Part shown: piece by piece, positions 55,541 through 63,485 of the stretch
How the letters are laid out: the number at the start of each line of letters is the position of its first letter
Numbering within the stretch: position 1 is the first letter of the stretch
Source of the DNA: Pseudomonas sp. ACM7
GTDB taxonomy: Bacteria; Pseudomonadota; Gammaproteobacteria; Pseudomonadales; Pseudomonadaceae
Reading direction: 5' to 3'
Assembly: GCF_004136015.1 (NCBI RefSeq)
Contig: NZ_CP024866.1
Location: forward strand, 717,743 to 781,742
Length of the DNA stretch: 64,000 nt
The notes under the pieces: model-generated
Databases searched by the model: none
Told to the model about the DNA's origin: nothing
Seen by the model: the letters and a program-made list of their open reading frames with translations, nothing else
Made by a program: the position numbers and the translations under genes

Positions 55541-56334
55541 GCTCCTTGCCTGTTTGCCAGACCTTGCTGCTCGAACCGCATAACGGTGTCCTGCACATCA
55601 CCCTCAACCGACCGGAAAGCCGCAACGCCATGAGCTTGCAGATGGTCACTGAGCTGCGCGCGGTGCTGGCGGCGGTGCGTGACGACCGAGCCATTCGCGC
55701 GCTGGTGATCGGTGGTGCGGGCGGGCATTTTTGCGCCGGTGGCGACATCAAGGACATGGCCAACGCACGCGCTCAAGGCCCGAGTGCCTATCGCGACTTG
55801 AATCGCGCGTTCGGTGCGTTGCTGCAAGAGGTGCAACACGCGCCACAAGTGGTGATCACGGTGCTGCAAGGCGCGGTGCTCGGCGGTGGTTTGGGTCTGG
55901 CCTGCGTCAGCGACGTCGCCTTGGCCGATCACCAGGCACAATTCGGTCTGCCGGAAACCAGCCTCGGCCTGCTGCCAGCGCAAATCGCGCCGTTCGTGGT
56001 CCAGCGAATCGGCCTGACCCAGACTCGCCGGCTGGCGCTGACCGCGGCACGTTTCGATGGCACACACGCACGGCGCATGGGATTGGTGCATTTTGTCGAG
56101 CATGACGCGCAAGCGTTGGCCGAGCGTCTCGATGAAATTCTGGCCCATGTGTTGTGCTGCGCGCCGGAGGCCAATGCGACGACCAAAAAACTGTTGCTGG
56201 CGAGTGCCGGACAGCCATCGAGTGCGTTGCTGGATGAAGCGGCCGACTGGTTCAGCGAGGCGGTGACCGGGGCTGAAGGGGTCGAGGGGACCATGGCCTT
56301 CGTGCAGAAACGAAAACCGGGTTGGGCGCCTTAA
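55537..56334 (+). CDS. atuE: isohexenylglutaconyl-CoA hydratase AtuE
   Basis: A 265-residue crotonase-fold protein: HITLNRPESRNAMSLQMVTEL, AGGHFCAGGDIKDMANAR (oxyanion hole and first Gly) and VLQGAVLGGGLGLACVSDVALA followed by FGLPETSLGLLPAQIAPFVV (catalytic Glu region). It hydrates the product of the geranyl-CoA carboxylase. It is coupled to atuD by an ATGA overlap. Confidence 0.88.
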   Translation: MSSLPVCQTLLLEPHNGVLHITLNRPESRNAMSLQMVTELRAVLAAVRDDRAIRALVIGGAGGHFCAGGDIKDMANARAQGPSAYRDLNRAFGALLQEVQHAPQVVITVLQGAVLGGGLGLACVSDVALADHQAQFGLPETSLGLLPAQIAPFVVQRIGLTQTRRLALTAARFDGTHARRMGLVHFVEHDAQALAERLDEILAHVLCCAPEANATTKKLLLASAGQPSSALLDEAADWFSEAVTGAEGVEGTMAFVQKRKPGWAP

Positions 56335-56350
56335 AAGCATCGTCGGAACG

Positions 56351-56426
56351 CCGCCCGGAGCAAGCTCGCTCCCACATTGGTTCTGTGTCGTTCACAAAAC
56401 CCTGTGGGAGCGAGCTTGCTCGCGAT
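56351..56426. repeat. REP pair inside the atu operon
   Basis: The reverse arm (56351-56375) is the variant also seen near 25316; the forward arm (56404-56426) is standard. The pair separates atuE from atuF within the operon. Confidence 0.85.
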
Positions 56427-56465
56427 GAGGCCCTGACATTCACCGCAAAACCATGGGAATAAAAC

Positions 56466-58427
56466 ATGCCCGGACTCAGCAAAATCCTGATCGCCAACCG
56501 CGGTGAAATCGCCTGCCGCATCCAGCGCACCGCCCAGGCCCTGGGCTATCGCACGGTCGCAATCTTCAGCGATGCCGACGCCGATGCGCTGCATGTGCAG
56601 ATGGCCGACGAAGCCGTTAACGTCGGCCCGGCCCCGGTGCAGCAGTCCTATCTGAATATCCCGGCCATTCTCGACGCCGCCCGGCGCACGGGCGTTGACG
56701 CGATCCATCCAGGCTACGGCTTCCTCTCGGAAAACGCCGGGTTCGCCCGCGCCTGCCAGGATGCCGGCATCACCTTCATCGGTCCCAGCCCCGAAGCCAT
56801 CGAACTGATGGGCAGCAAACGCCTGTCGAAACTCGCCATGCTCGATGCCGGTGTGCCGTGCATCAAGGGTTATCAGGGCGAAGAACAGGACGACGCGACC
56901 CTGAGCCGAGAAGCCGCACGCATCGGCTATCCGCTGATGATCAAGGCCAGTGCCGGCGGTGGCGGGCGGGGCATGCGCCTGGTGCACGAGGCCAGTGATT
57001 TGCTGGAGCAACTGCGCACCGCCCGCTCCGAAGCGCTGCATGGGTTTGGCAGCGACGAACTGATTCTCGAGCAAGCGCTGATTGACCCGCGTCACGTCGA
57101 AGTTCAACTGTTCGGCGACCAGCACGGCAACCTGATCTACCTTGGCGAGCGCGACTGTTCGATCCAGCGTCGCCATCAAAAAGTCATCGAAGAAGCGCCC
57201 TGCCCGGTGATGACCGCCGAGTTGCGTCAGGCCATGGGTGAAGCGGCGCTGAAGGCAGGTCGCGCAGTGAATTACGTCGGCGCTGGCACTGTCGAGTTCC
57301 TGCTGGATACGCGTGGGCAGTTTTACTTTCTGGAGATGAACACCCGACTCCAGGTGGAGCACCCGGTGACCGAATTGATCACCGGCCTCGATCTGGTGGC
57401 CTGGCAGTTGCACGTCGCCCAAGGACTGCCTCTGCCCCTGCGACAGGAGCAGGTTCAGCTCAGCGGCCATGCCATGGAAGTCCGTTTGTACGCCGAAGAT
57501 CCGGCACACGGTTTTCTCCCACAAACCGGCCGCATCACCGCCTGGGAGCCTGCGTTGCAGCGCGGCGTGCGGATCGATCATGGCCTGATCGAAGGCCAGA
57601 CAGTCAGCCCGTTTTATGACCCGATGCTGGGCAAGATCATCGCCCACGGCGCCACCCGCGAAGAAGCCCGGCGTAAGTTGCTGCGGGCGGTGCAGGACAG
57701 CGTGCTGCTCGGCGTGCAAAGCAATCAGCGCTTGCTCGCCGCCCTGCTGGAACACCCGCAGTTCATCAGTGGCGAGTTCAACACCGGGTTCATCCCGGCA
57801 CACTTTTCGGAGCATCCCTGCCTGCATGCGCATGTGCCGAGCGCCGAAGAACTGGCCATCGCTGCTGCGCTGTTCTATCAGGCCTCGGCGCAGGTTCATC
57901 AAGTGCCACTGGCCGGTTGGCGCAATAACGCCAGCGTGCCGTTGCTCTATCGAATCCGCCTTGAGGATCAGGATTGGCCAGTGGAGTTGAACGCTGTGCC
58001 GGGTGAACCGTATCGGGTTCAAGTTGCCACAACGCCCTTTGAATTGAAGTTCATCCAGTGCGACGGACGCTGGGCCAATATGGAAATCAACGGCATCCGG
58101 CGACGTCATGCTTACCGTCTCGAGGCCGGGCAACTCTGGCTGTTCACCCGTCCCGGCAGTGTGCGGCTTGTGGACCGGACGCAGGCCTTGGTCAGCAGTC
58201 AGGCCAGCGTCAGCACCGGCACCCTCAAGGCTCCGATGGACGGGGCGATCGTCGATGTGCTGGTGACTGAAGGCAGCCCGGTCATTAAAGGCCAGTTGCT
58301 GGTCGTGCTGGAGGCCATGAAAATGGAGCATCCGCTCAAGTCGGGCATCGACGGCGTGCTCAAACGCTTGCAGGTCAGGGTCGGTGATCAGGTGAAAAAT
58401 CGTCAGATTTTGTTGGAGGTCGAATAA
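56466..58427 (+). CDS. atuF: geranyl-CoA carboxylase biotin subunit AtuF
   Basis: A 653-residue biotin carboxylase-carrier protein: ILIANRGEIACRIQRTAQALG, MIKASAGGGGRGMRLVHEA (ATP-grasp loop), LYLGERDCSIQRRHQKVIEEAP, FLEMNTRLQVEHPVTELITGLDLV (catalytic) and, at the end, VVLEAMKMEHPLKSGIDG with the biotinylated Lys near residue 618. With AtuC it carboxylates geranyl-CoA. It is the last atu gene in the window: atuG and atuH do not follow, as an exonuclease gene comes next. Confidence 0.92.
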   Translation: MPGLSKILIANRGEIACRIQRTAQALGYRTVAIFSDADADALHVQMADEAVNVGPAPVQQSYLNIPAILDAARRTGVDAIHPGYGFLSENAGFARACQDAGITFIGPSPEAIELMGSKRLSKLAMLDAGVPCIKGYQGEEQDDATLSREAARIGYPLMIKASAGGGGRGMRLVHEASDLLEQLRTARSEALHGFGSDELILEQALIDPRHVEVQLFGDQHGNLIYLGERDCSIQRRHQKVIEEAPCPVMTAELRQAMGEAALKAGRAVNYVGAGTVEFLLDTRGQFYFLEMNTRLQVEHPVTELITGLDLVAWQLHVAQGLPLPLRQEQVQLSGHAMEVRLYAEDPAHGFLPQTGRITAWEPALQRGVRIDHGLIEGQTVSPFYDPMLGKIIAHGATREEARRKLLRAVQDSVLLGVQSNQRLLAALLEHPQFISGEFNTGFIPAHFSEHPCLHAHVPSAEELAIAAALFYQASAQVHQVPLAGWRNNASVPLLYRIRLEDQDWPVELNAVPGEPYRVQVATTPFELKFIQCDGRWANMEINGIRRRHAYRLEAGQLWLFTRPGSVRLVDRTQALVSSQASVSTGTLKAPMDGAIVDVLVTEGSPVIKGQLLVVLEAMKMEHPLKSGIDGVLKRLQVRVGDQVKNRQILLEVE

Positions 58428-58498
58428 GCTGCTAGGCGGATCCGCCGGGTTTGGCTACGCTCAAGCCCTATCAGGACGCGGATACCAGGAACCCTGCG

Positions 58499-59041
58499 AT
58501 GCCTCACTGGCTGGTCATTGATCTAGAAGCCACCACCGATGAGGGTGGTTGGCCAGTAACGGAAATGGAAATCATCGAAATCGGCGCCACCCTGGTGGAC
58601 CGCAAGGGGCGCGAACTGGACGCTTTCCAGCGTTTCGTCCGGCCGCTGCGTCGGCCCATGCTGACGCCGTTTTGCCGGCAACTGACCCACATCACCCAGG
58701 CCAACATCGACGCCGCGCAGCCTCTGAGCGAGGTCTGGGCGTCGTTCGAGCACTGGCTCGACCAACATCACTCGCGCCTCGAAGGCTGGGCAAGTTGGGG
58801 CGATTACGATCGCAAACAGTTGGTTCAGGAGTGGGAGCACCTGCAACTCGACAGCGCCCTGAGCCGAGTGCCGCACATGAACCTCAAACAGCGCTTTGCC
58901 AAGGCTCGTCGATTGGAGCGCCCGCTGGGGCTTAACGGCGCGCTGCAACTGGCGGGCATGCAGTTCAATGGCCAACAACATCGGGCGCTGGAAGATGCGC
59001 GCAATACCGCACGATTATTGCCACTGGTTCTTCCGCTTTAG
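58499..59041 (+). CDS. DEDD-type 3'-5' exonuclease (KapD/ERI1-like)
   Basis: A 180-residue DEDD-family nuclease: LVIDLEATTDEGG holds Exo I (Asp and Glu), a WGDYDRKQLVQEW block holds Exo II (Asp), and HRALEDARNTARLL Exo III (His and Asp). It resembles the KapD/ERI-1 type that trims single-stranded RNA or DNA ends. It stands alone between the atu operon and ppnP. The ATG at 58499 is chosen because it gives the usual short run before the Exo I strand. Confidence 0.85.
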   Translation: MPHWLVIDLEATTDEGGWPVTEMEIIEIGATLVDRKGRELDAFQRFVRPLRRPMLTPFCRQLTHITQANIDAAQPLSEVWASFEHWLDQHHSRLEGWASWGDYDRKQLVQEWEHLQLDSALSRVPHMNLKQRFAKARRLERPLGLNGALQLAGMQFNGQQHRALEDARNTARLLPLVLPL

Positions 59042-59110
59042 AGAGGTGACGCCGGCATGGGCCTTGTGCATACTGGCCGGCCCTTTTCAGCCCTTTTCGA
59101 GGAATCGCCC

Positions 59111-59395
59111 ATGTTTAAAGTCAACGAGTACTTCGACGGCACCGTCAAGTCGATCGCCTTTGGCACCGCTGAAGGTCCTGCGACCATCGGCGTCATGGCA
59201 CCGGGCGAATACGAATTCGGCACCAGCCAGCGTGAAATCATGCACGTGGTGTCCGGCGCCCTGACCGTCAAACTGCCGGACAGCAGCGACTGGGAAACCT
59301 TCGCCGCCGGCAGCCAGTTCAACGTGCCTGCCAACAGCAAGTTCCAGCTGAAAGTGGCCGTCGACACCGCTTACCTGTGCGAATACCGCGGCTAG
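59111..59395 (+). CDS. ppnP: pyrimidine/purine nucleoside phosphorylase PpnP
   Basis: A 94-residue cupin-fold protein (formerly YaiE/DUF1255): [50 protein letters not shown] and [26 protein letters not shown] are the family's full set of motifs. It phosphorolyses nucleosides. A strong terminator follows. Confidence 0.93.
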   Translation: MFKVNEYFDGTVKSIAFGTAEGPATIGVMAPGEYEFGTSQREIMHVVSGALTVKLPDSSDWETFAAGSQFNVPANSKFQLKVAVDTAYLCEYRG

Positions 59396-59417
59396 ACACC
59401 TGGGTTTTCACAGCGAC

Positions 59418-59454
59418 AAAAAAATGCCCGCGTCCTTGGACACGGGCATTTTTT
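59418..59454. terminator. bidirectional rho-independent terminator
   Basis: GCCCGCGTCC pairs with GGACACGGGC, preceded by a run of A and followed by TTTTTT, so it can serve ppnP and the convergent MOSC gene. Confidence 0.92.
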
Positions 59455-59480
59455 GTTCAACGGCAGTCATTCAAATTGTC

Positions 59481-60287
59481 TTATTCCAGAACCGTCACCG
59501 GCATACCGACTTCAAGTTGGCCATTGCTGTCGTTGACCAGGTTCTGTCCGAACATCGCACCATCGACCTCGGCACGGTATTTTTGCAACGTGGCCAGAGG
59601 TTCGCGATCTTCGCTACGTTCGCCGGTTTGCGGGTCGATGGTGGTCAGAATGCAACGTGAACACGACTTGACCACGCGGAACTCGACATCACCGATGCGG
59701 ATGCGCTTCCAGGCATCTTCGGCATACGCCTCGCTGCCCTCGATCACCAGGTTGGGCCGAAAGCGCAGCATTTCCAGCGGTCGGCCGACTTTTTGCGACA
59801 AGTCTCCCAACGATGCCTGTCCGATCAGCAACAGCGGAAAGCCGTCGGCGAAGGCCACCTGATCATCGTCCTTGCCATAGCCGGCTTGAGTGGTCCGTGC
59901 GCGATCAAGAGGGACTTGCACCAGGCGAGTCGGTTTGCCAATGAATTCACTGACCCAGGCACCCGCCTCGTCACCGGCATCCGGCACACGCAACGTATCG
60001 CGCCAAATGGTCACGCCACGCAGTTCCGCGTCGCTGGCAGGCAAGGCGATATCGATCGGTGAGCGGCCCGGCGCATTGAGGGTCAAGCCACCGTCGGCAT
60101 TCCACAACGCCGACAGCTGACTCATCTGCGCCACTGCACGCTGGGTCAGAAAGCGCCCGCTGGCCTCGTCCACCAGCATCCAGCGTCGATCACCGTCCAG
60201 GCCCTGCTTGTCGAGGCTGACCTGCTGCAGGATCTCGCCCTTGCCGGATTTCAACGGATAACGATAAAGCGCGCTCAGACGCAACAT
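59481..60287 (-). CDS. MOSC-domain protein
   Basis: A 268-residue protein: the N-terminal beta-barrel domain begins MLRLSALYRYPLKSGKGEIL and includes GLDGDRRWMLVDEASGRFLTQR; the MOSC domain has PNLVIEGSEAYAEDAWKRIRIGDVEFRVVKSCSRCILTTIDPQTG with the conserved Cys that binds molybdenum cofactor. Such proteins reduce hydroxylated purines or pass on sulfur and Mo. AGGGAGCTGGCC precedes the ATG at 60287. Confidence 0.9.
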   Translation of the reverse strand: MLRLSALYRYPLKSGKGEILQQVSLDKQGLDGDRRWMLVDEASGRFLTQRAVAQMSQLSALWNADGGLTLNAPGRSPIDIALPASDAELRGVTIWRDTLRVPDAGDEAGAWVSEFIGKPTRLVQVPLDRARTTQAGYGKDDDQVAFADGFPLLLIGQASLGDLSQKVGRPLEMLRFRPNLVIEGSEAYAEDAWKRIRIGDVEFRVVKSCSRCILTTIDPQTGERSEDREPLATLQKYRAEVDGAMFGQNLVNDSNGQLEVGMPVTVLE

Positions 60288-60378
60288 GGCCAGCTCCCTG
60301 GTGGGCAAAAAACGCCACCCTATACGAGCTTGATCGCCGAATCAAAGGCTGACGTCAAATCAGCCTCTGCGGGGGGTG

Positions 60379-61314
60379 TCAGGCAGGTACTTCATCAAGC
60401 ATCAAGCGCTGGCGCACCACGTCGACGAGTTTGTCCGGCTGGAATTTGGAGAGGAAGTTGTCGCAGCCTACTTTCTTGACCATCGAGTCGTTGAAGCTGC
60501 CGGACAACGAGGTATGCAGCACCACATAAAGGCCACGCAGACGCGGGTCGTTGCGGATTTCCGTGGTCAGGCGATAGCCGTCCATTTCCGGCATTTCCGC
60601 GTCGGTGAAGATCATCAACAGTTTGTCGGTCATGTTTACACCGGTATCGGCCCAGGCCTTGAGCATGTTCAGTGCCTTCAAGCCATCGCTGGCAATGTGC
60701 ATTTTCACGCCCAGCTGACCCAGGGTGTCACGCAGTTGCGACAACGCCACGTTAGAGTCGTCCACCAGCAGCACTTCACGGCCACGGGCACGTTCCAGAA
60801 CCGGATCGTCGAGTTTGTCGCGCGAGACCTTGGCGTTGTACGGGACGATTTCCGCCAGGACTTTTTCGACGTCGATGATTTCCACCAACTGATCGTCGAC
60901 CTTGCTGATGGCCGTCAGGTAATGCTGACGACCGGCGCTGGCCGGCGGCGGCAGAATGGCTTCCCAGTTCATGTTGACGATACGGTCCACACCACCGACC
61001 AGGAACGCCTGCACCGAACGGTTGTACTCGGTAACGATGATCGTACTGGTCGGGCTTGGCACCAGCGGACGCATACCGATGGCCTGGGACAGGTCGATCA
61101 CCGGCAGGGTCTGGCCACGCAGATTAACCACGCCGCAGACAAACGGATGACGCTGGGGCATCAGGGTCAGCTTCGGCAGTTGCAGCACTTCCTGCACTTT
61201 GAAGACGTTGATCGCGAACAATTGCCGTCCGGCCAGCCGAAACATGAGAATTTCCAGGCGATTCTCACCCACCAGTTGCGTGCGTTGGTCTACCGTGTCG
61301 AGAATGCCGGCCAT
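60379..61314 (-). CDS. cheV: chemotaxis coupling protein CheV
   Basis: A 311-residue protein made of a CheW domain (LEILMFRLAGRQLFAINVFKVQEVL, VCGVVNLRGQTLPVIDLSQAIG) and a receiver domain (VLLVDDSNVALSQLRDTL, MIFTDAEMPEMDGYRL with the phosphorylated Asp near 237, and a Lys in NFLSKFQPDKL). It links receptors to CheA and may adapt signalling. AGGAG lies six bases before the ATG. Confidence 0.92.
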   Translation of the reverse strand: MAGILDTVDQRTQLVGENRLEILMFRLAGRQLFAINVFKVQEVLQLPKLTLMPQRHPFVCGVVNLRGQTLPVIDLSQAIGMRPLVPSPTSTIIVTEYNRSVQAFLVGGVDRIVNMNWEAILPPPASAGRQHYLTAISKVDDQLVEIIDVEKVLAEIVPYNAKVSRDKLDDPVLERARGREVLLVDDSNVALSQLRDTLGQLGVKMHIASDGLKALNMLKAWADTGVNMTDKLLMIFTDAEMPEMDGYRLTTEIRNDPRLRGLYVVLHTSLSGSFNDSMVKKVGCDNFLSKFQPDKLVDVVRQRLMLDEVPA

Positions 61315-61776
61315 CAATGACTCCTGGGCTTGTTCTGATGAATTCACTAAAGGGGGTTATCGGCTGTTTTTGCCGGACCTTGACCCCCCTGTAAAATGCC
61401 ACGACCAAACATTGATGTCACATTAACATCATGCTTTACTAGCCAGGTGATTTCATCTGCATCATTGCCTGCCGCGAGACCTCGTTTCGTTCGGCTGGTT
61501 CCCCCGTGTAAGGGATTCCCCTAGTAGCAGTCAGGCCCAACCTGATATTCGCAATATCCAATAGCCATTAATGTGACGCCATTCTCATTGCATGAACGGA
61601 GTCAGGCTTTTGTGTGCGATCGCAGGTAAGTGGCCATCCACCCTATCGAGTTCCCCAGCCTGCAGCCAGACAGGCCGGCGCGCGATCTCACGACGGCATG
61701 GCAATGCGGGGACTCTGATCGTCCCCGTCGACACACACGACATCCCCTCATTTGACATGACGTTGTGGAGATAAGC
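61315..61776. other. 462-bp non-coding gap with spaced inverted repeats
   Basis: No convincing gene is seen. GATGT-N7-ACATC (61414-61430) is a dyad, and GTCACATTAA (61417-61426) recurs inverted as TTAATGTGAC (61568-61577), 150 bp away. These may be regulator sites for one or both flanking genes. Confidence 0.5.
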
Positions 61777-62241
61777 ATGCCGAACGATCGTAAAGAGTGG
61801 GCTCAACGGCTCCAGGAGTTTCTCGTCGAAGCAGAGACACTCCTGGTTAAAACCGAGGAATGCCTGAGTCATTTGCAACTGATCAGCAATGACAAGGATG
61901 CCATCGACTGCATGCTTAGCACCCTGCTCAAACTGGCCAACAAGGCCGATGCCCTTGCTCTGGCAGCCGTTTCCGAGTTCTCGTTGCACATTCATGGTTT
62001 GCTGAGCCATGCCCAGAATCACATGGATTTACACGACCAGGCCCTGAGTGCGCTGAAAGACTGCCTGACGTTGATCGCCTGGCAACTTGAGCTTATCGAT
62101 CAGAAGACCGGCCAACTCAGCCTTGATGACAGCGAACAGACATCCCTGATCGAAGCCTTCGCCTTTCAGGTCGGACAAAGTCAGTTTCAGCCCCCCGCTA
62201 ATTCCAAACCGTTCACGCTCGTTTCCTCTTTGGGACGGTAA
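61777..62241 (+). CDS. small helical protein, possibly Hpt-like
   Basis: A 154-residue, largely helical acidic protein beginning MPNDRKEWAQRLQEFLVEAE. The stretch AAVSEFSLHIHGLLSHAQ resembles the histidine helix of a phosphotransfer domain in position, but the surrounding pattern is weak. It follows cheV divergently and precedes a two-component pair, so a signalling role is possible. GGAG lies before the ATG. I do not recognise a definite family. Confidence 0.6.
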   Translation: MPNDRKEWAQRLQEFLVEAETLLVKTEECLSHLQLISNDKDAIDCMLSTLLKLANKADALALAAVSEFSLHIHGLLSHAQNHMDLHDQALSALKDCLTLIAWQLELIDQKTGQLSLDDSEQTSLIEAFAFQVGQSQFQPPANSKPFTLVSSLGR

Positions 62242-62253
62242 TCCTCAATGGAT

Positions 62254-62282
62254 CGGAGCACTGTGCCGCGCTCCGAGTTTTT
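62254..62282 (+). terminator. rho-independent terminator
   Basis: CGGAGC pairs with GCTCCG, followed after AG by TTTTT, just after the preceding gene's stop. Confidence 0.75.
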
Positions 62283-62490
62283 ATTGCCATGACTGCCTCT
62301 CTAACTTTAACGGGCTCATGTCGCAATTGAATATTCCATACCTGCTAACGACAACTCAAAACAAATAAAACCCTTCCTGCCACCCAACTTTTTCCATTAT
62401 GGAACTGCTGTCCACAAACGCTTATTTCCTGACTCGGCAGACATATATACCAAACGCGACCAACGGTATCTTAAGTGGTATTATGCCGCC

Positions 62491-62512
62491 CATTAGTTGA
62501 CGTCAATTAATG
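62491..62512. promoter_or_regulatory. 22-bp near-perfect palindrome before the kinase gene
   Basis: The perfect core TTGACGTCAA (62496-62505) is flanked by CATTA and TAATG, with one mismatched pair. It lies 80 bp before the histidine kinase start. ATACC and GGTAT form another, wider dyad at 62447-62469. The 62242-62591 gap has no gene. Confidence 0.6.
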
Positions 62513-62591
62513 GCAGAGTGACTCCAGACAGAGACCCGTCATCCACGATGCCCGGTCTTCCCGCAGCGAACATCCATTGGCTCCATCCGCT

Positions 62592-63485
62592 ATGTACGCC
62601 AGCCTCAAGTCGATCACCCTAAAGCCACCCTCCCGAAAAAACGCGCGCCTGGTCACGCTTGTGTTGTGTACCTGCTCGGCGCTTGGCTGCCTGCTGATTT
62701 ATAGCCAGTCCACTCCCCTGCCCCTGAGTCTGCTGGTACTCAATATTGCGGCATTGACCTGCGTCGGGGTGCAGTACTGTCTTTCGCGCACGTCGATAAA
62801 GTTTCAACCCCAGGAGTTGGCTGACCGGTTGTTGGAGGTACAGGAAAACGAACGGCGCCGGCTCAGTCGGGAACTGCATGACGATATCGGCCAATTGCTG
62901 ACCGCGGCAAAACTTCAAAGCGACTGGCTCAAACGCCGAATGCCCGAAGAACTTCAGGGCCAGTGTTCGGTGCTCTGCGATACGCTGGAAGAAACCCTGG
63001 CCAAAGTGCGAGACGTATCGGCCATTCTCAATCCGAGGCAGCTGACCAGTCTCGGGCTGGAAGCCAGTCTGCGGGCGCATTTACTCAAGACGCTGGCCAA
63101 CACGCCGGTGCACTGGAGCCTGGAATGCCATCAGCGTTTGGCCGGTATACCGGAGGAAATGACGCTGGCCGCCTTTCGAATCACCCAGGAAGCGGTGACC
63201 AATATATTGCGCCATGCCGAAGCGAAAAATCTGTTGGTCCGCCTGCAACGTCAGCCACAGGGCCTGACACTATTGATCAGTGATGATGGCCAGGGATTCG
63301 CGCCAGCGACCGATCCAGGTCGTGAGGGGCAACGTGGAATGGCGGGGATGTCGGAACGGATCAATCAGCTGGGAGGCACACTGAGCGTGACCAGCGAGCC
63401 GGGCAAAGGCACTCAAATCGAAGCACTCTTCCCCTGGGCGCCTCGTGCACTCGAACGGGCTAGTACGAATAAGGTTATGCGTTGA
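62592..63485 (+). CDS. NarX/DegS-type sensor histidine kinase
   Basis: A 297-residue kinase with two N-terminal membrane segments (LVTLVLCTCSALGCLLIY and LSLLVLNIAALTCVGVQY) and almost no periplasmic part, then a HisKA_3 dimerisation domain: RRRLSRELHDDIGQLLTAAK with the phosphorylated His. The ATPase domain reads FRITQEAVTNILRHAEAKNLLVRL, ISDDGQGFAP and GMAGMSERINQLGGTLSVTSEPGKGTQIEALFP. The lack of an external domain suggests it senses membrane or cytoplasmic signals. It overlaps the response regulator. Confidence 0.88.
   Translation: MYASLKSITLKPPSRKNARLVTLVLCTCSALGCLLIYSQSTPLPLSLLVLNIAALTCVGVQYCLSRTSIKFQPQELADRLLEVQENERRRLSRELHDDIGQLLTAAKLQSDWLKRRMPEELQGQCSVLCDTLEETLAKVRDVSAILNPRQLTSLGLEASLRAHLLKTLANTPVHWSLECHQRLAGIPEEMTLAAFRITQEAVTNILRHAEAKNLLVRLQRQPQGLTLLISDDGQGFAPATDPGREGQRGMAGMSERINQLGGTLSVTSEPGKGTQIEALFPWAPRALERASTNKVMR

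Noticed and set aside
50055..58427. The terpene operon as a leucine/isovalerate (liu) operon, since the carboxylase subunits resemble methylcrotonyl-CoA carboxylase.
   Set aside because: An AtuA-family gene and a TetR regulator with AtuR-like operators are present; liu operons carry a MerR regulator and lack AtuA.
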